A DNA stretch of 14,632 nucleotides from Poronia punctata (taxonomy: Eukaryota; Ascomycota; Sordariomycetes; Xylariales; Xylariaceae): positions 1 to 14,632 of the forward strand of contig MU401944.1 in assembly GCA_022579005.1 (NCBI GenBank), written 5' to 3'. The position numbers and the translations under genes are program-made. Under the pieces are notes generated by a model. It searched no databases. It was not told where the DNA came from and worked only from the letters and a program-made list of their open reading frames with translations. This document shows, in pieces, positions 1 through 12,337 of this stretch (position 1 is the first letter of the stretch; each line of letters starts with the position of its first letter).

Positions 1-3000
1 ATTTAAGCTAATTTTTTAAAAAAGCTATTTTAGTAAAAATAATAACTAAAGCTTTTTATAAAGTTTATACTTTAGCTTTTAAGCTTTTTTATATTGTACA
101 TAGCTAGTAACGTATTTTTAAACGTTTTGCTTTAAGCTTTTTTAATAAAACTTATATTATAATAACTTAGCTATTTTTTTTTTATATGCCTAGCTTTTAG
201 GTTATTATAGTGCTAATATATTAATTATTTTATTAAAGCTTTTTAAGCTAAAATTACTAGCTGCTTTTTAAAGTATAATATACTTTTATTATTAATATAA
301 TACTTTTTATATATTTTAGCTTTATAGTATACAATTTTTGCAAGCTTTATAAAAGTAAAGTTTTTAGCTTATAGTTTATAAACTATTTTATAAAATTATA
401 TTAAAGTTGCTAGTTAAAAAGCTATTTTGCTTTAAGCTAATTTTTTAGCTTTAATATATAAAATATATTAGTTATAAATAATAATTTTAGCTTTTTTTTA
501 AAAAAAAAAGCAGTTTTTATATTTTTAGTAATAGCTTTTACTAAATAAGTTACTATTACTATTTATATAGTATATAATATATAAGTTAAGCATATATATT
601 AGTACTTTTTACTTTTTTGCTTTTAAAAATTATTTATAATTATATAGTAAAAGTTTAGCGCTTTATAAGCTTGCAAGTTTATAATTTATATTTTTATTAT
701 TAAATAAGCTAACAAGTATAAGTTTAATAAAGCTTTTTAAGCTATTTTAGTAGCGTAAGCTAATACTTTACTTTTTTCTTTTTTTTAAATAAAACTTTTG
801 CTAATAACTATTATATTTTTTATAGCAACTTGCTAACTAGTTAAAGCTTTTCTTTTAACGTTAATATTATATTTTTATATTAAATTTTTTTAGCTATATA
901 ATCTAGCTTTTTTAATAGTTTATTTATTAAATTTAATATGCTTAATTAGTATTTTATATTAAAATTAAACTATGCTAATTTATATACTTATTAAGCAAGC
1001 TTTTTTTAAAAGTTTTATACTAATAAGTTAATTACGCTTTTTAAAGCTATATAATTTGTTTATATTATAAAAGTTTTATTTATTTTTTTAAAGTATTGCT
1101 ACTAATACTTATAGCTTTTTATAATTGCTAAAAGCTTTTGCTAGCTTATTGCTTATTTAGCTTTTACGTTTATAAGCTTTTATAATTAATAAGTAACTAG
1201 TTTTTACGTTTTTTTATATAGCTATAATAATATTTTTAATATTGCTTTTATTAACATATTTATTTTTATTTTAATATTTAAATAGCTATTTTAGTAATAA
1301 AAAATAGTTGTTAATATAAAAGCTTTTTTTATATTTTTAAATACTTAATTTGCTTTTAAAGTTTATTTAAAAATATAGCTTAGTAAGGTATAACTTTTTA
1401 AAATTATTATAATTAGCGCTATAACGTTTATATACTTAGCTATAAACTTTTTATAAAAGTTTGCAAACTTTAAAAATACTTATATATTATATACTAAAGT
1501 TAGTACTTTTTATTTTTAAATAGTAGCAACCTTTTAAAAATTTATTTTTATTTTTTTAGTTATAATAATAAACTTTAAAAACTTTATTTTAGTTTTAAAA
1601 AACTTATACTTTAATAGCTTTATAAATAATTAATACTTTACTAATTACTTATAAACTAACTAAAAGTGCTTTTTATATTTTTTTTTATTTTTTTAAAAAA
1701 TTATAATATTATTTAAATAAACTATATAAATATAATTTACTAGCTTAGCTAATATTTTATATATATAAGCCTAAAAAGTTGCAAAAATATTAGTTAGTTT
1801 AAAAAGTATAACTATATACTTAAAATGCTTATATTTTGTTTAAAAAGCGGTTTTTTACTTATTGCTACGTTTAATTTAAATATAATAGTAAGCATTTTTA
1901 AAGTTTAGTTTTAAAAAAACTTTTATTAAACTTAGCTTATTTATTACTTTTAATATAAAATATAAAAAATACTTATTTTTTATAGTTACTTTGTTTAAGC
2001 TTTTATAATTAATATAAAGCTTTATAGTTTTATTTCTTTTTAGTATAAATAAAATAAAAGCTTTTACGTTTGCTTTTAAGTGCTATATATAGCTTATTTA
2101 AAAGTTTTTTTTAAAATACTTTTTAAGCACTTATTATTAAGCTTTTATAATAAAATAAATTAAACTAAATAGTACTTATGCTTTTTTTACTAGGTTTATT
2201 ATATGTTATGCTTTTTTAGCACTAGTAACTTTTTTGCTAATAGCTTAAAGTATATATATTAAAATGCTTTAAAATACTTAAATAAATTAATTTTATTTTT
2301 AGTGCTAAGCTTATTATTAATTTTAAAAAATAGCAACTTTTTTTTAAAACTAATACTTATATTTATTAAGTTAGCAACGTATGCTGCTTAACTGCTAACT
2401 ATATTTTTAGTAAATCTTTTTAGATTTATTTTTTAATATTTGCTATAAAACTATTAAGTAAAGGCTATATTTAATAATATACTTAATTAATTTATTTTTA
2501 GCTATAATATTAAAAGCTTTAATATTTTTTATTCTTTATATATTATATAAAATACTTGCTTAAAAGTTTTTTTAATTGTTTAAGCGTTAACTATTTAAAA
2601 ACTAGCTATATAAGCTGTTTAGTACTTTATTAGCTTTTTATTTAGTTTTATTAATAAAAGTAATAAAATATTTACTTTTTATAAGTGCTTTTTTTTAAAG
2701 TTTTTATATATAATATTAACTTATACTTTTATATTTATATTTATAATAACTTTTTTTAGCTTTTGCTTACTGCTTAAAAAAACTATAGCTGCTGCTTAAA
2801 ATAGCTTTATAGTACTAAATACTTTATAAAACTTTGCTAAAGTAAATTAAATATATTAACTTATTTTAGCTTAGCTTTTAACTTTTTATTTTTAAAGTTT
2901 AATTAAGCTACTTAAACGTTTTATACTTTATTTTTAAGCTATTTTAGCAGTTTTTGCTTAACTTTGCTTAACTAGTAATTAAATGCTAATTATTTATTTT

Positions 3001-4420
3001 TTAAATAATACTTAGCTATATAGCTTCTTTTGCTATAGTAGTAGTACTTTATAAAGCTATTGCTAGTATATGCTAATTTGCTTTAGTTTTAATTTATTTA
3101 TTGCTTAAATAAGTTATTAGTTTTTTTTAAAAACTATTTAAGTACTTTTAAGTTATTTACTAACTTTTTTTGCTTTAGTAAGCGTTTAGCATACTTTTAC
3201 TTATATAGCAGTTAATATTTTTTACTAGCGTAGTACTAAGTATTTTATTATTTTTTAGCTTTTTAATATACTATTACTACGTTATTAAGTAATATACGCT
3301 GCTTTACTAAAACTTTTTTTAATTTTTTTTAAAGTTTATACTAATAGTTAAAAGCTAGTTAGCTATTATTTTTTAGCAATATAGCGCTTTTAAGCTTTTA
3401 TATTAGTACTTATTAATAAAAAAAAAATTTAAGTTTTTATTTTTTTACTATTTTATTTTATATAGCTATTTTTAAAAAGTTTATTTAAATAGCTTTAAGT
3501 TAACGTTTTTTTGCTAAATAAACTTTTAAAAGTTTTTAAAAGTAGCTTTTTTTTTAAATTATTATAGTTTAGCATATTTTAATAAGTATGCTAATTTGTT
3601 TAAATTTTAAACTTAGCTTATATTAAAGCTTAAGTAATTTATATTAAATTTTTATAGCTAAGCTTTTGCTAATTGCTTTTTTTTATAGCTATAATTTAGT
3701 TTTTAATCTTTATAATAATAGCTTTTTACTTTAGCTGCTTATAGTTATATATAAAAAGTTTTATATTGTTTTTATATTAAGTTTCTTTTTTTTAGTAAGT
3801 AGCTAAAGCAATTATAAGTTTTAGTTTATTATATTAATAATCTAGTTTAAAAGATTATTTTCTTAGCTTTTTAAACTTTTATAAAAACTATTATAATAAA
3901 AGCTTTTATTAAATAAACTATTATATAATAGTAGCTTAAAGTAAAAAAAATAACTTTTATTTTTTTAACTTTTTTAAAGGTTACTAGCTATTAGCTAATT
4001 ATTTATTTTAATAAGTAGCATATTTTATTTTAAGTTTTTTAGTTTGCTTTTTAGTTTTTTGCTTTTTTATTACATTTATTATTATTTTTTTATTTTTAGC
4101 TATTTATAAATTTAGCTTAGCTATTAACTAGTTTTTTTAGTTTTTATTGCTTATTTTTAGTATTAGGTTTATTAAGCTTATTTATATTATTACTAGTTAT
4201 TTGCTTAGCAGTTATAAACTATGCTTGCTTTTTAGTTTAAATCTTTTTATTAAATATTGCGTTACAACTTAAAAATATAAAAATAAAAAAGTATAAAAGT
4301 TAAAGCAATAAAGTAGTTATAAGGTAATATTGCTAGCAATTTTAAAAACTAAGTATATTAAATAACTTTTATTTAGTTAGCTAAGTAAGTAACTAAACTA
4401 GCTAAAAAAATTTAAAAAAA
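1..4420 (-). mobile_element. T-rich decayed repeat, probably minus-strand transposon interior
   Basis: There is no intact gene here. The stretch is made of T-runs and A-runs punctuated by AGCT, TGCT and AGCA. The + strand becomes clearly T-rich towards the right, most strongly near 4020-4260, so the minus strand is A-rich, as retrotransposon coding strands often are. It lies directly beyond the left arm of the large inverted repeat, in the position expected for the interior of a minus-strand element whose LTR-like head is at about 4917-5115. I could not align it convincingly with the interior of the + strand element at 5790-12340. It may be the same family decayed past visual recognition, or other repeats. 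The left boundary is outside the window. The element assignment is inference from position and strand skew. Confidence 0.4.
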
Positions 4421-4526
4421 TATAACTAGCAAAGCCTTGGCTATTAGTTAGCGTAGCTTTAGCTAATAAGTAGTTTATACGTAGATAGTTTAGTAAATAG
4501 GTTTTTTAGCTAGGTGCCTTGTTATA
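4421..4526. repeat. Small fold-back (imperfect terminal inverted repeats, about 106 bp)
   Basis: The left end at 4421-4443 (key part AAAGCCTTGGCTA) matches the reverse complement of the right end at 4507-4526 (TAGCTAGGTGCCTTGTTATA) with a few mismatches and small gaps. Between them lies a second imperfect palindrome at 4443-4467 that starts ATTAG and ends CTAAT. The segment also keeps more G+C than its surroundings. It could be a small non-autonomous inverted-repeat element, or a structured part of the left arm's internal region. No target-site duplication could be confirmed. Confidence 0.4.
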
Positions 4527-4544
4527 TAAACTTTAGCATTATAA

Positions 4545-4916
4545 ATAAATACTTTTATTTATAACTTAAATTTAGTATTGTTATAAATAGCACAGCTATT
4601 TAAAAAGTAACTTAACTTATTTATAAGATTTTTTAACTTAAAGTAAAAAAGCATAGCAAAAGAATATAATAAAATTAACTTATTAATTGAAAAGATTTAA
4701 AAAAATAACTTTAACTAAGTTTTAACTTAGTAATAATGCTTAGAGTTTTTAAACACAGTCTTGCATATTACTTTAGTTAGGATTTAAGCTTTTAAAAAGT
4801 GCAGGATAGGTGCTAAGGTCTTAAAAAACAACGCACTTAATCTATACCTAGCTGCTGCTACAAAAAAAGGTAAAATATAACTAAATAGGTTATATTAATC
4901 TGCACTTACTATACTA
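4545..4916 (-). mobile_element. 5' internal region of the left (minus-strand) LTR element
   Basis: This follows the left LTR-like block on the minus strand and is homologous to 5388-5760 on the plus strand. It holds a better-preserved core: bases 4801-4860 are about 42% G+C by my count, against 12-17% in ordinary parts of the window. Where the two copies differ, this copy usually keeps G or C and the right copy has A or T. For example, minus-strand AAGTGCGTTG corresponds to AAATACATTG at 5481-5490. A 6-bp inverted repeat, AAGTGC (4797-4802) with GCACTT (4833-4838), lies in the core. In an LTR element this position would hold the primer-binding site and leader before gag. I cannot identify a primer-binding site by eye. 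Confidence 0.6.
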
Positions 4917-5115
4917 TTTAATAAAGGAAACTATAAAGTAGTCTAGTAAGTTCTATAAATTAATAATGTAAAAAGGAAAGAATTTAGCAAGGTTAGATTA
5001 ATTAGTTAATACTAACTAATTAACCTTAGTGCGCTAGGCTTTATTTAATTTAGCTATTTAATTTACGGGCTATAGGACCCTATCCTTTAAGTCCCTCTAT
5101 AATACGTTGTATTAC
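4917..5115 (-). repeat. LTR-like block, left copy (minus strand)
   Basis: On the minus strand it begins near TAATACAACGTATTATAGAG and runs leftward to about 4917. It aligns over its length with the + strand blocks at 5185-5387 and 12341-12543. Shared words include AATTAAATAAA, CTAGCGC and ACTACTTTATAGTT. It keeps CCC, GGG and GCGC tracts (for example around 5067-5096) that the other copies have lost, so it is probably closest to the ancestral sequence. Both ends are estimates. The canonical TG...CA tips are not visible, as expected when TG and CA are the mutated dinucleotides. Confidence 0.65.
4989..5027. repeat. Hairpin inside the left LTR-like block
   Basis: AAGGTTA at 4989-4995 and ATTAGTTA at 5001-5008 pair with TAACTAAT (5013-5020) and TAACCTT (5021-5027). 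A five-base bulge lies in the left arm and the loop is only a few bases. The other two copies of this LTR have only remnants of it. It could be a terminator-like or regulatory structure of the original LTR. No function is shown by the sequence. Confidence 0.5.
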
Positions 5116-5184
5116 TTTAAGCTTTTGTATTTAAAGCTTTATATTTTTATATATTTACAACTTTAGTAAATATATATAGTAGCG
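5116..5184. other. Spacer between two head-to-head LTR-like blocks
   Basis: About 70 bp of AT-rich sequence separates the inward-facing heads of the two arms. Part of it is itself weakly self-complementary. It may be original target DNA between two insertions, or the outermost part of one or both LTRs. In favour of the latter, ACGTTGTATTACT at 5104-5116 resembles ACGTTTTTATACT at 12263-12275, at nearly the same distance from the firm start of homology in each copy. Confidence 0.4.
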
Positions 5185-5387
5185 TTAATATAACGTATTA
5201 TAAAGGACCTAGGATAAGCTTTTATACACGTAGATTAAATATCTCTAGATTAAATAAAGTACTAGCGTATTAAATTAATTACTTATATTATAAAGTAATA
5301 AATCTTAGCTTTGCTAGACACCTTTGTTATCATTATTATTAATTTATAAAATTTATTTAACTATTTTATAGTTCTTTGTATTAAATA
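5185..5387 (+). repeat. LTR-like block, 5' copy of the plus-strand element
   Basis: It starts near TTAATATAACGTATTATAAA and runs to about TTCTTTGTATTAA. My ungapped comparison with 12341-12543 gives roughly 38 differences in about 197 positions, near 80% identity. About three quarters of them are C/T or G/A, and there is one single-base gap near 5325. The inverted copy at 4917-5115 matches the same stretch and continues past 5387, whereas the 12341 copy stops matching near there. That is why I place the LTR end at about 5387. The start is uncertain by up to about 80 bp upstream. Confidence 0.7.
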
Positions 5388-5790
5388 GTGTAGTAAGTTA
5401 ACTAGATTAATATAACTAAAATTTTAGTTATAATTTATTTTTTATTTTATTTTATAGCAGCAGCTAGGTATAAATTAAATACATTGTTTTTTAAACTTTA
5501 ATACTTAATTTGCACCTTTTTAAAATTGCAAAGCATAAATAAAATAATACTATAAAAGCTATTTTTAAAGCTTTTTACATTATTATTAAATTAAATCCTA
5601 GTTAAAGTTATTTTTTAAATCTTTTAAATTAGCAACTAAATTATAGTTTGCTATGCTTTTTTACTTTAAGCAAACTTTTTATAAATAAGTTAAGTTATTT
5701 TATAAATAATTACGCTATTTATAGTACTACTATATTTAGTTTAATTATATATTTACTTTTTATTTGTTTTTTATAAAATAAATAAATAAA
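5388..5790 (+). mobile_element. 5' internal region of the plus-strand LTR element
   Basis: It directly follows the 5' LTR-like block and is homologous to the minus strand of 4545-4916, including the AGCAGCAGCTAGGTATA word at 5457-5473, TTTAAATCTTTT near 5615-5630 and TTTGCTATGC at 5647-5656. It is absent after the 3' LTR-like block, as expected for sequence internal to an LTR element. It is T-rich on the + strand, unlike the A-rich interior that follows, so it is probably untranslated leader. It is more heavily mutated than its left-arm partner. Confidence 0.55.
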
Positions 5791-8700
5791 ATAACAGCAA
5801 TACTAGCAAGCTTGCTATATTAAGCTAATTTAGTAATTAAAGAAATTAAGCTTTAAATTTAAAATATAATTTATAGTTAACACTTTAATACTATTAAACT
5901 AACTTTGCAACTTTTAACTTTATAATCTTTATATTTAAACCCTATTTATTAAAAGCAAATTAAATATAATAAATACTAAAAGTTTAAAAAATAAAAAAAT
6001 TATAAAGCTAGTTAAAACTAGCTAAAAAAAGAAATAAAGAAAGTTTAAAAAAGTTTTAAATTTATTAACTACTTAATAAACTAAATAAAATATATTTTTA
6101 ATAAAATATAAACTTTAAATAAAAACATAAAAGTTATAATAAGTAAAATAAATTAGTTTATTTAAGCTATTTAAAGTAAGCCTATAATATTAAAACTTTA
6201 AGCATAAGTATAAATATGTTAACTAAAACTGCTATAAAAGCTAATACTAGCATAAGCACTAAAAATAGCTTAACTAAGCTTTATTTAATATATAGCTACT
6301 ATATTTTAACTTTAACTTTTATTAATAATAAAAAGTTTTAAAAAGTAATTTTAAAACTTTAAAACCTTTTTTTTAAGTTTTATAAATTTAGCTAATTTTA
6401 ATAACTATTATAAACTTTTAATTTCTTTATTATATATTAACTTATAATTAGTAAAATATGCTTAACTAAAAAATAATTGCTTTAAAGTTTAATTTACTAA
6501 TTTACGTATTTAATAATAAGTTAAATTAATAAATTATTAAAAAAGTATAAGCTTTAAAAGTTACTTTATTTAAATAAAAAGAACGCAATATTTAACTTTA
6601 TATATATAGTTAAGCTTAAACCTATTATAATAAGCAATAAAAGCTTTAAGCAATTTTGTTTTTAAAAAACTTAAATAATAGCAACTCTTTTTAAGAATTA
6701 TTAAAACTAATAAGTATACTAAAGCAACTAAGTTTAATAAGACTGCTTAATAACTTAAAACTACTAAATATTTTAAAAAGTAATAAATATCTTTAGTATA
6801 ATTTAGCATTACTATTTAATATAAACTTTAATAACTAAATAATATAAGTTAAAAAATATTAATACTTTTATATTTAACTTTAAAAACTTAAAGAAACTTT
6901 AGCTAAATTAATAAAAAATAAAACAATTTATATTAGTATATTAGCTTTTATTAATTAAGTTAATATAGTTTTAAAAAGTACTAAAAGTAATAGTTATAAA
7001 AGTTAACTAATATAATTATAGCTTACTTTATTAAAAAAAGCTATAGCTTATTAGTAAGATTTAATTTTTATAGTTAAAAAAACGCAACGCTTTTAAAATA
7101 AAAATATTATAACTATAATAAACTAGCTAAGCTAATATTTTACTATAGCTTTAAGCATTGCTATAAAGCAAAGTAATTACCTATAGCTTAGACTTAAAAA
7201 CATTATATATAATAAAAACGCTTTAAGAATATTTTTAATAAAAGTTTAATTATATTAAAGCAAGTTACTTATTAGCACATAATAATTTTAATTAAATAAA
7301 AGTAGTTATAATAGTATAGTTAGCTATAAACTTTGCTTTAAAGTAAAATATATTAATACTTAACTAAAAAAAGTCTTTTAGCAAATACTTGAAGCTTTTT
7401 ACTTATATAAAAGCTATATTCTTATTAGCAACTAGGTTTATATATTTTTAAATTAAAAAGAAAATTAAAAAAGCAGCTTAATAATGTTTTTAAAAATTAA
7501 TTAAGTAATAAAGTCAATAATACAAATAATAGCTGCTAGCATAATAAATATAATAATAAGCAAAATAAAAGTTATAACTATAATAATATTTATAGTTATT
7601 ATAAAAATAACTATAAAAAAATAATAACTAATCTAAGAATTAAAAAGAAAATAAAAACAAGTTTTAATATAAAAATAAGTCTAAAAAAAGAAAGTTTAAT
7701 AATAAATCTAATTTAAATAAAAGCTTAATAAATTTGTTAAACAGTAACTTTTTAGATTTAAAGTTAAATAAAGCATTTATAGTTATTAACTATAATACTA
7801 ACTATAAGTATTATAATAATATATTTTTAAACTTAAAAAAAATGTTAGAGCTAAAGATATAATTAAAAACTTATAAGGTTATATAATACTTTTACTTTAA
7901 AGCTATTAAAGTAAACTTGCTTAAATTACAATTAATTATTTAAATTATAAAATTAGTTATATAAATACTTATACTTATATTAAAAAAGTAAAAATACTGA
8001 ACTTAAGTTATAAATATATAAAAAAGCTTATTTTATAAAGTTTATTAATATAAAAGTTTTAAACCTAAATTTTTACGTTATAATACTTTTAAAAACTTAA
8101 ATAAACAAATTATCTAGCTAACTATAATACTTTTACTTATATATTTTAGTTTACCTAAAACTTAAACTTTTAAAAATAATTATTTATTTTAATATTAAAA
8201 TAAGTTATAGCATTATTACTTATAACTTATTAAATATAACTATATATACTATTAAGAATAGTTAAGCAAGGTTTAAAATATTAAAAGTAAATAAGTTAAG
8301 TATATTAAATAAGCTATACTAAATATATATATAGTTAAAATAAGCAACTTTAAAAACAAATAAATTAAGTTTATTTCATTTATATAAGTATTAAATAAAC
8401 TTATAAAGCTTTAAATACTATTAAAAACTAATTTTAATAATATTTATAAAGCTAAAATAAACTTTAAAACTAAAAGCATTACTTTTTAAATTATAAAAAA
8501 AGTTTAAACCTTTTTTATAATTTAACTATAATTATCCTTATATATTTATAAAGTAACTTTAGCTGAAAAAGTTGTTTTAAAACTAAAAACAACCTTATTA
8601 GCGCTAATATAGTATAAGTTATTGCTTTTAGATTAAAACTTTACTTTTAAGCTAACGTATAAAACTATAAGCTTTTCTTTTATAAAATTAACTACTTTTA

Positions 8701-9556
8701 ATTTTATTATTATAGCTAACTTATTTTTAAAATAAAAAAGTTTAAACAAGTATATAAATAAAAACTATTAATAAGTATATAAAAACTAAAATTTAAAAAG
8801 CTACTTTAAAAATGTTTAAAAACTATAGTAGTAACTGTAGTACTATTATAAGTACTAGCTTTTATATAAGTATTTAATAAAATAAAAATTATAAACTATA
8901 TTTTTATTAAATGCTTACTTAGCAATAAGATTTTATATTAACTAATATATTTTACTTTAACTATAAAACCATATTTTACTTTAAGCAAAAAAGTATAAAA
9001 AATAATAATATAATTAAAAATTATTAAAATATTTAATACTAAATTAAATTAAACTAAAAATAAAATAAAAAAGTATTAAATTTAAAGTAACTAAGTTTAT
9101 TTTAACTATAGAAATTTAAAAACCTTTTAAAACTAAAGAAATTACTAGTTTTAATAAACAGTTTATATATACTAGTTTAAATTTTATAGCTAGTAAAATT
9201 ATTTAAATTATAAAAAGCTTTTTAAAAATATAAACTAATTAAAAAATGATTAATATTTAAAAAATCAGATAAAAACACTTTTAATAAATAATTAGTAATA
9301 AACTAAGTTAAATAGTTAGTTTAATTTTTTTAGTACTAAAAATAAGCTATATAAGCAAAGCTATATAAAATAAGTAAATAAAATAAGCCTTTTTGCTTAT
9401 TAAACCTTTATTGCTTATTAATAAATAAATAAAAATATATAAACTAAGCTTATAATAAACTATTAAACTTTTAATAAAAAGGCTATTTTTAATAATTACT
9501 TTTACTTTTTTAATTAAAAAGTAATTAAGTTAATTTAAAGCAAGTAGTATTTTATA

Positions 9557-9573
9557 GTAGTAAACCTTACTAC
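9557..9573. repeat. Short perfect hairpin (7-bp arms, 3-base loop)
   Basis: GTAGTAA at 9557-9563 pairs perfectly with TTACTAC at 9567-9573 across ACC. A second small one, AGCAC/GTGCT with a four-base loop, is at 9924-9937. In AT-rich sequence such short hairpins arise often, so these are recorded without a function. Confidence 0.4.
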
Positions 9574-12302
9574 GTTTCTTTAATAGTTTAAAGTTTATTT
9601 AAATTATAAAGATTAATTAATAGTAAGCTTATAAGGCTTAAAATAATTAAATATAGCACTTATAAAATTCTATAATTTACTAGCTTATATTTAATATTTT
9701 ATAAAATAAACTTTAAAACTATATAAGTTATTTTATAAAGCTTTTATTAATAATATAGTTATATCTTTAAATAATAAAGCTAGTTACTTAAAATTATTAT
9801 AATAAATATTTAATTTATTTAAATAAAAACAAAGTTTAATATTATTAAAAAAAATATTTTTAAAATACGTTTTAATAAAAATATTAAGCTTTTATATTAA
9901 TTCTTTAAAAATATTAATAATAAAGCACTATTGTGCTACTTTTAAAAACTTTATATTTTTAAATAACTTAAAGGCTTTAAAGCAATACTTTAGCAGTAGT
10001 AGGTTTTTTAAGCACTATTATTATACTACGCTTAATATATAAAACTTTTATAAAAGAAAAACCTGCTTTGCTTAATAAAAGACGTAAAAAAAATAAAAGG
10101 TTTAAATAGCAACTTAAAAAAATATTAAGCTTACATTAAGTTAACTTACTTTAAACTAATTAAAGCTAAGCTTAAATTTTCTTAAGCTATATAAGACTTT
10201 ATTTATAAATATATTATTTTTAAGCACTATAACTTGGCTTAAATATTGTTTATATAAGTAAACGCTTTAGTAAAAAAAGGCTTTAAAGTTATATTATTTT
10301 ATATTAAAAAAGAATATAAATAGTAACTTAAATTTATTATTTAAATATATAAGTAAAACTAGTAATGTTTTTACGTTAACTACTTTTTAAACTAAAATTA
10401 AAATATAAACTTTTTAAAATAAAGGTAATATATATAACATATGCCTATAAATACTTAACATTAATAAACGAAGTTTTAAACAACTTAATAATAATATAAA
10501 TAAACTAATTTAGTATTAAAAGCATATTTAATTAAACTAGCTTTAATATTGCTTTAATAAATAAAGCAAATAAAAGGCTAGTTAAAGCGTTAATTTCCTT
10601 TTTATAATATAAACTATAAACTTATTACTTTATAAGATAATTGAACTTTATTTTAAATACTTTAAGCAAACTATAAAATATTACTAATAAAGTAAATAAA
10701 ACCAACAAAGTACCTTAATTAAATAAAAAGCTTATGCTTAACGAAGTATAGTTAACTATTAAAACTATAGTAATTATAAACTTTGAAATAAAAAAGAAAT
10801 TTTTAAAAAGCTATAAAAAAACTTAAAATATTATTAAATATTATAAAATAATTTAAAATAATAATAAAAACGCTATAAGGTTTTTAAAGCCTAGCTATTT
10901 ATTTAAGATCTTTAATAATTTAATTTATAATAAAAATTAAAAGAAATAAAAGGTTATATATACTTTATAAAAACTATAGTAATAACTTTTATAGCTATAG
11001 TAGATAATAATAAGCATTACTTTAAAAAATAATAAATATTATAAAACTTAAAGGAATATATAATTTAATTTAAAACAAAGTTAGTTAAAAAGCATATTAA
11101 CTATTATAATACTTATAAACTTTGCATAACTTTTAAAAAAACTATATAAATTTTATTAAGCATTAAAACTAGCAAATTTATATTTTATAAAAGCTATTGC
11201 TATAAACTTTATTATAAAACTTTTAAAAGTTAAAATAACTAATTTATTTTAAAAGCTTAAAGGTTATAAGTACTTTAATAATTATAATATACATTATATT
11301 CAAGCTATTTTTATTAATACCTAGCAATATAAAGTATATAGTAAAAGATTAAGTAGCTATATTTACTTAAATAGTTTTTTTAATTAATTAAAAATTTACT
11401 TTAGCTTTTTTAAAAGAAATATAAAAGGGTTTTAGCGCAAAACTTTTAATATTAATAGTATACTATTTATAAACTAATAAAGCTTTAAAATAAAAGAATT
11501 AAACTATTAAAATAGTAATATAATATTTTTACTTTAAATACTTAAAAAAGTAAACTAACTTACTACTATTATTATAATAAAACTTAAATAGTAATTATTT
11601 AAAAACAATTAAAGCCTTTTTATAAACTATTATTTATATTTTAACTTTTTAAATTTATTTTTAATAAAATGCTAAACTTGCTATAAACTTTACTAATACT
11701 TATACTAAATAGTACTATAATTAAAAGTATAAACTAATTAAGTTTAATAGAAAATATAAAGTTTATTTTTAGGTTTATTATAAATACTATTTATTTAAAC
11801 AACCTCTTTAAAAGTACTTTTAATAGTGCGCTAGTTTTTAAAAAGTAAATAAAAAAGTGAAAAAGCTAGCTTATAAGATTAATTTTCTAAAAACCTTTAA
11901 GATTTATTTAGTTATATTTATAAATTAATTTTTTTAAACAAAAAGAAAAAAGCTTATTTTATTAATTTATTTTAGCACCTAGCTTAGTTTAAAACAACTA
12001 ACTAAACTTAAATAAAATTAGTAAGTCTTTTAAAATTAAAACTATTTTTAACTACTATTTAAACTAATTTAAAACTAAAATATAATACTTAGTTAAATAA
12101 ATAAAGATATAGCTATAAAAATAACTAGTAGCGTTTTAAATAGCAACTATAAAATATAAAAGATTTAATTAAAAGATATTAAGTTAAAAGATTAAATACA
12201 CTAGTTATAAAAGATATTTCTAGTTAACCTTATAAAGAAATACCGTAAAAAGCAAAAAAGTAACGTTTTTATACTAAATAACATATATTTAATATATTTA
12301 TA

Positions 12303-12337
12303 AGCGTTAAGGTTAACGCTAGCTTTTATATAGCTAG
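12303..12337. repeat. Paired inverted repeats just upstream of the 3' LTR-like block
   Basis: AGCGTTAA (12303-12310) and TTAACGCT (12313-12320) form a perfect 8-bp inverted repeat with a GG centre. Overlapping it, CTAGC (12319-12323) pairs with GCTAG (12333-12337). They keep two CG dinucleotides and sit within 40 bp of the firm LTR homology. They may belong to the outer part of the LTR, although the 5' copy shows no clear match there. Confidence 0.5.

Larger units (their letters stand above)
4545..5760. repeat. Large inverted repeat centred near 5153, arms about 570-600 bp
   Basis: The left arm (about 4545-5115), read in reverse complement, matches the right arm (about 5185-5760). Anchors, left then right: CGTTGTATTA at 5105-5114 with TAATATAACG at 5185-5194; the pair around CTAGCTGCTGCT (4848-4859) and AGCAGCAGCTAGG (5457-5469); and GCATAGCAAA (4651-4660) with TTTGCTATGC (5647-5656). 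Paired coordinates add to about 10,300-10,317 along the whole length, so indels nearly cancel. The outer parts, near TTATAAATAAGTTAAGTTA at about 5678-5697, also match well. Each arm contains an LTR-like block plus 5' internal sequence, so two head-to-head copies of one LTR element is the simplest reading. A single fold-back element or a palindromic duplication remains possible. Confidence 0.85.

Noticed and set aside
4741..5040. tRNA or small structured RNA in the less mutated segment
   Set aside because: No cloverleaf or paired A/B-box motifs are found, and the segment is explained by homology to the right arm of the inverted repeat.
4240..6600. Extension of the inverted repeat further out, based on CGCAATATTTAA at about 4250-4260 (minus) and 6584-6595 (plus)
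   Set aside because: The coordinate sum is off by more than 500 bp and the flanks do not align, so the shared word may be chance.
7570..7614. Possible remnant of a Gag CCHC zinc knuckle (codons reading S-Y-N-Y ... Y-Y-K-N-N-Y with Tyr in place of Cys/His)
   Set aside because: The spacing between the presumed second Cys and the His is one codon too long, and the first Cys would need a non-RIP change. AAT/TAT-rich sequence gives such strings easily.
10443..10487. INEVLNN-like string resembling a conserved stretch of gypsy reverse transcriptase
   Set aside because: The expected upstream FQ and downstream Y-x-D-D residues cannot be recovered even allowing C-to-T and G-to-A changes, and stop density there is at chance level.
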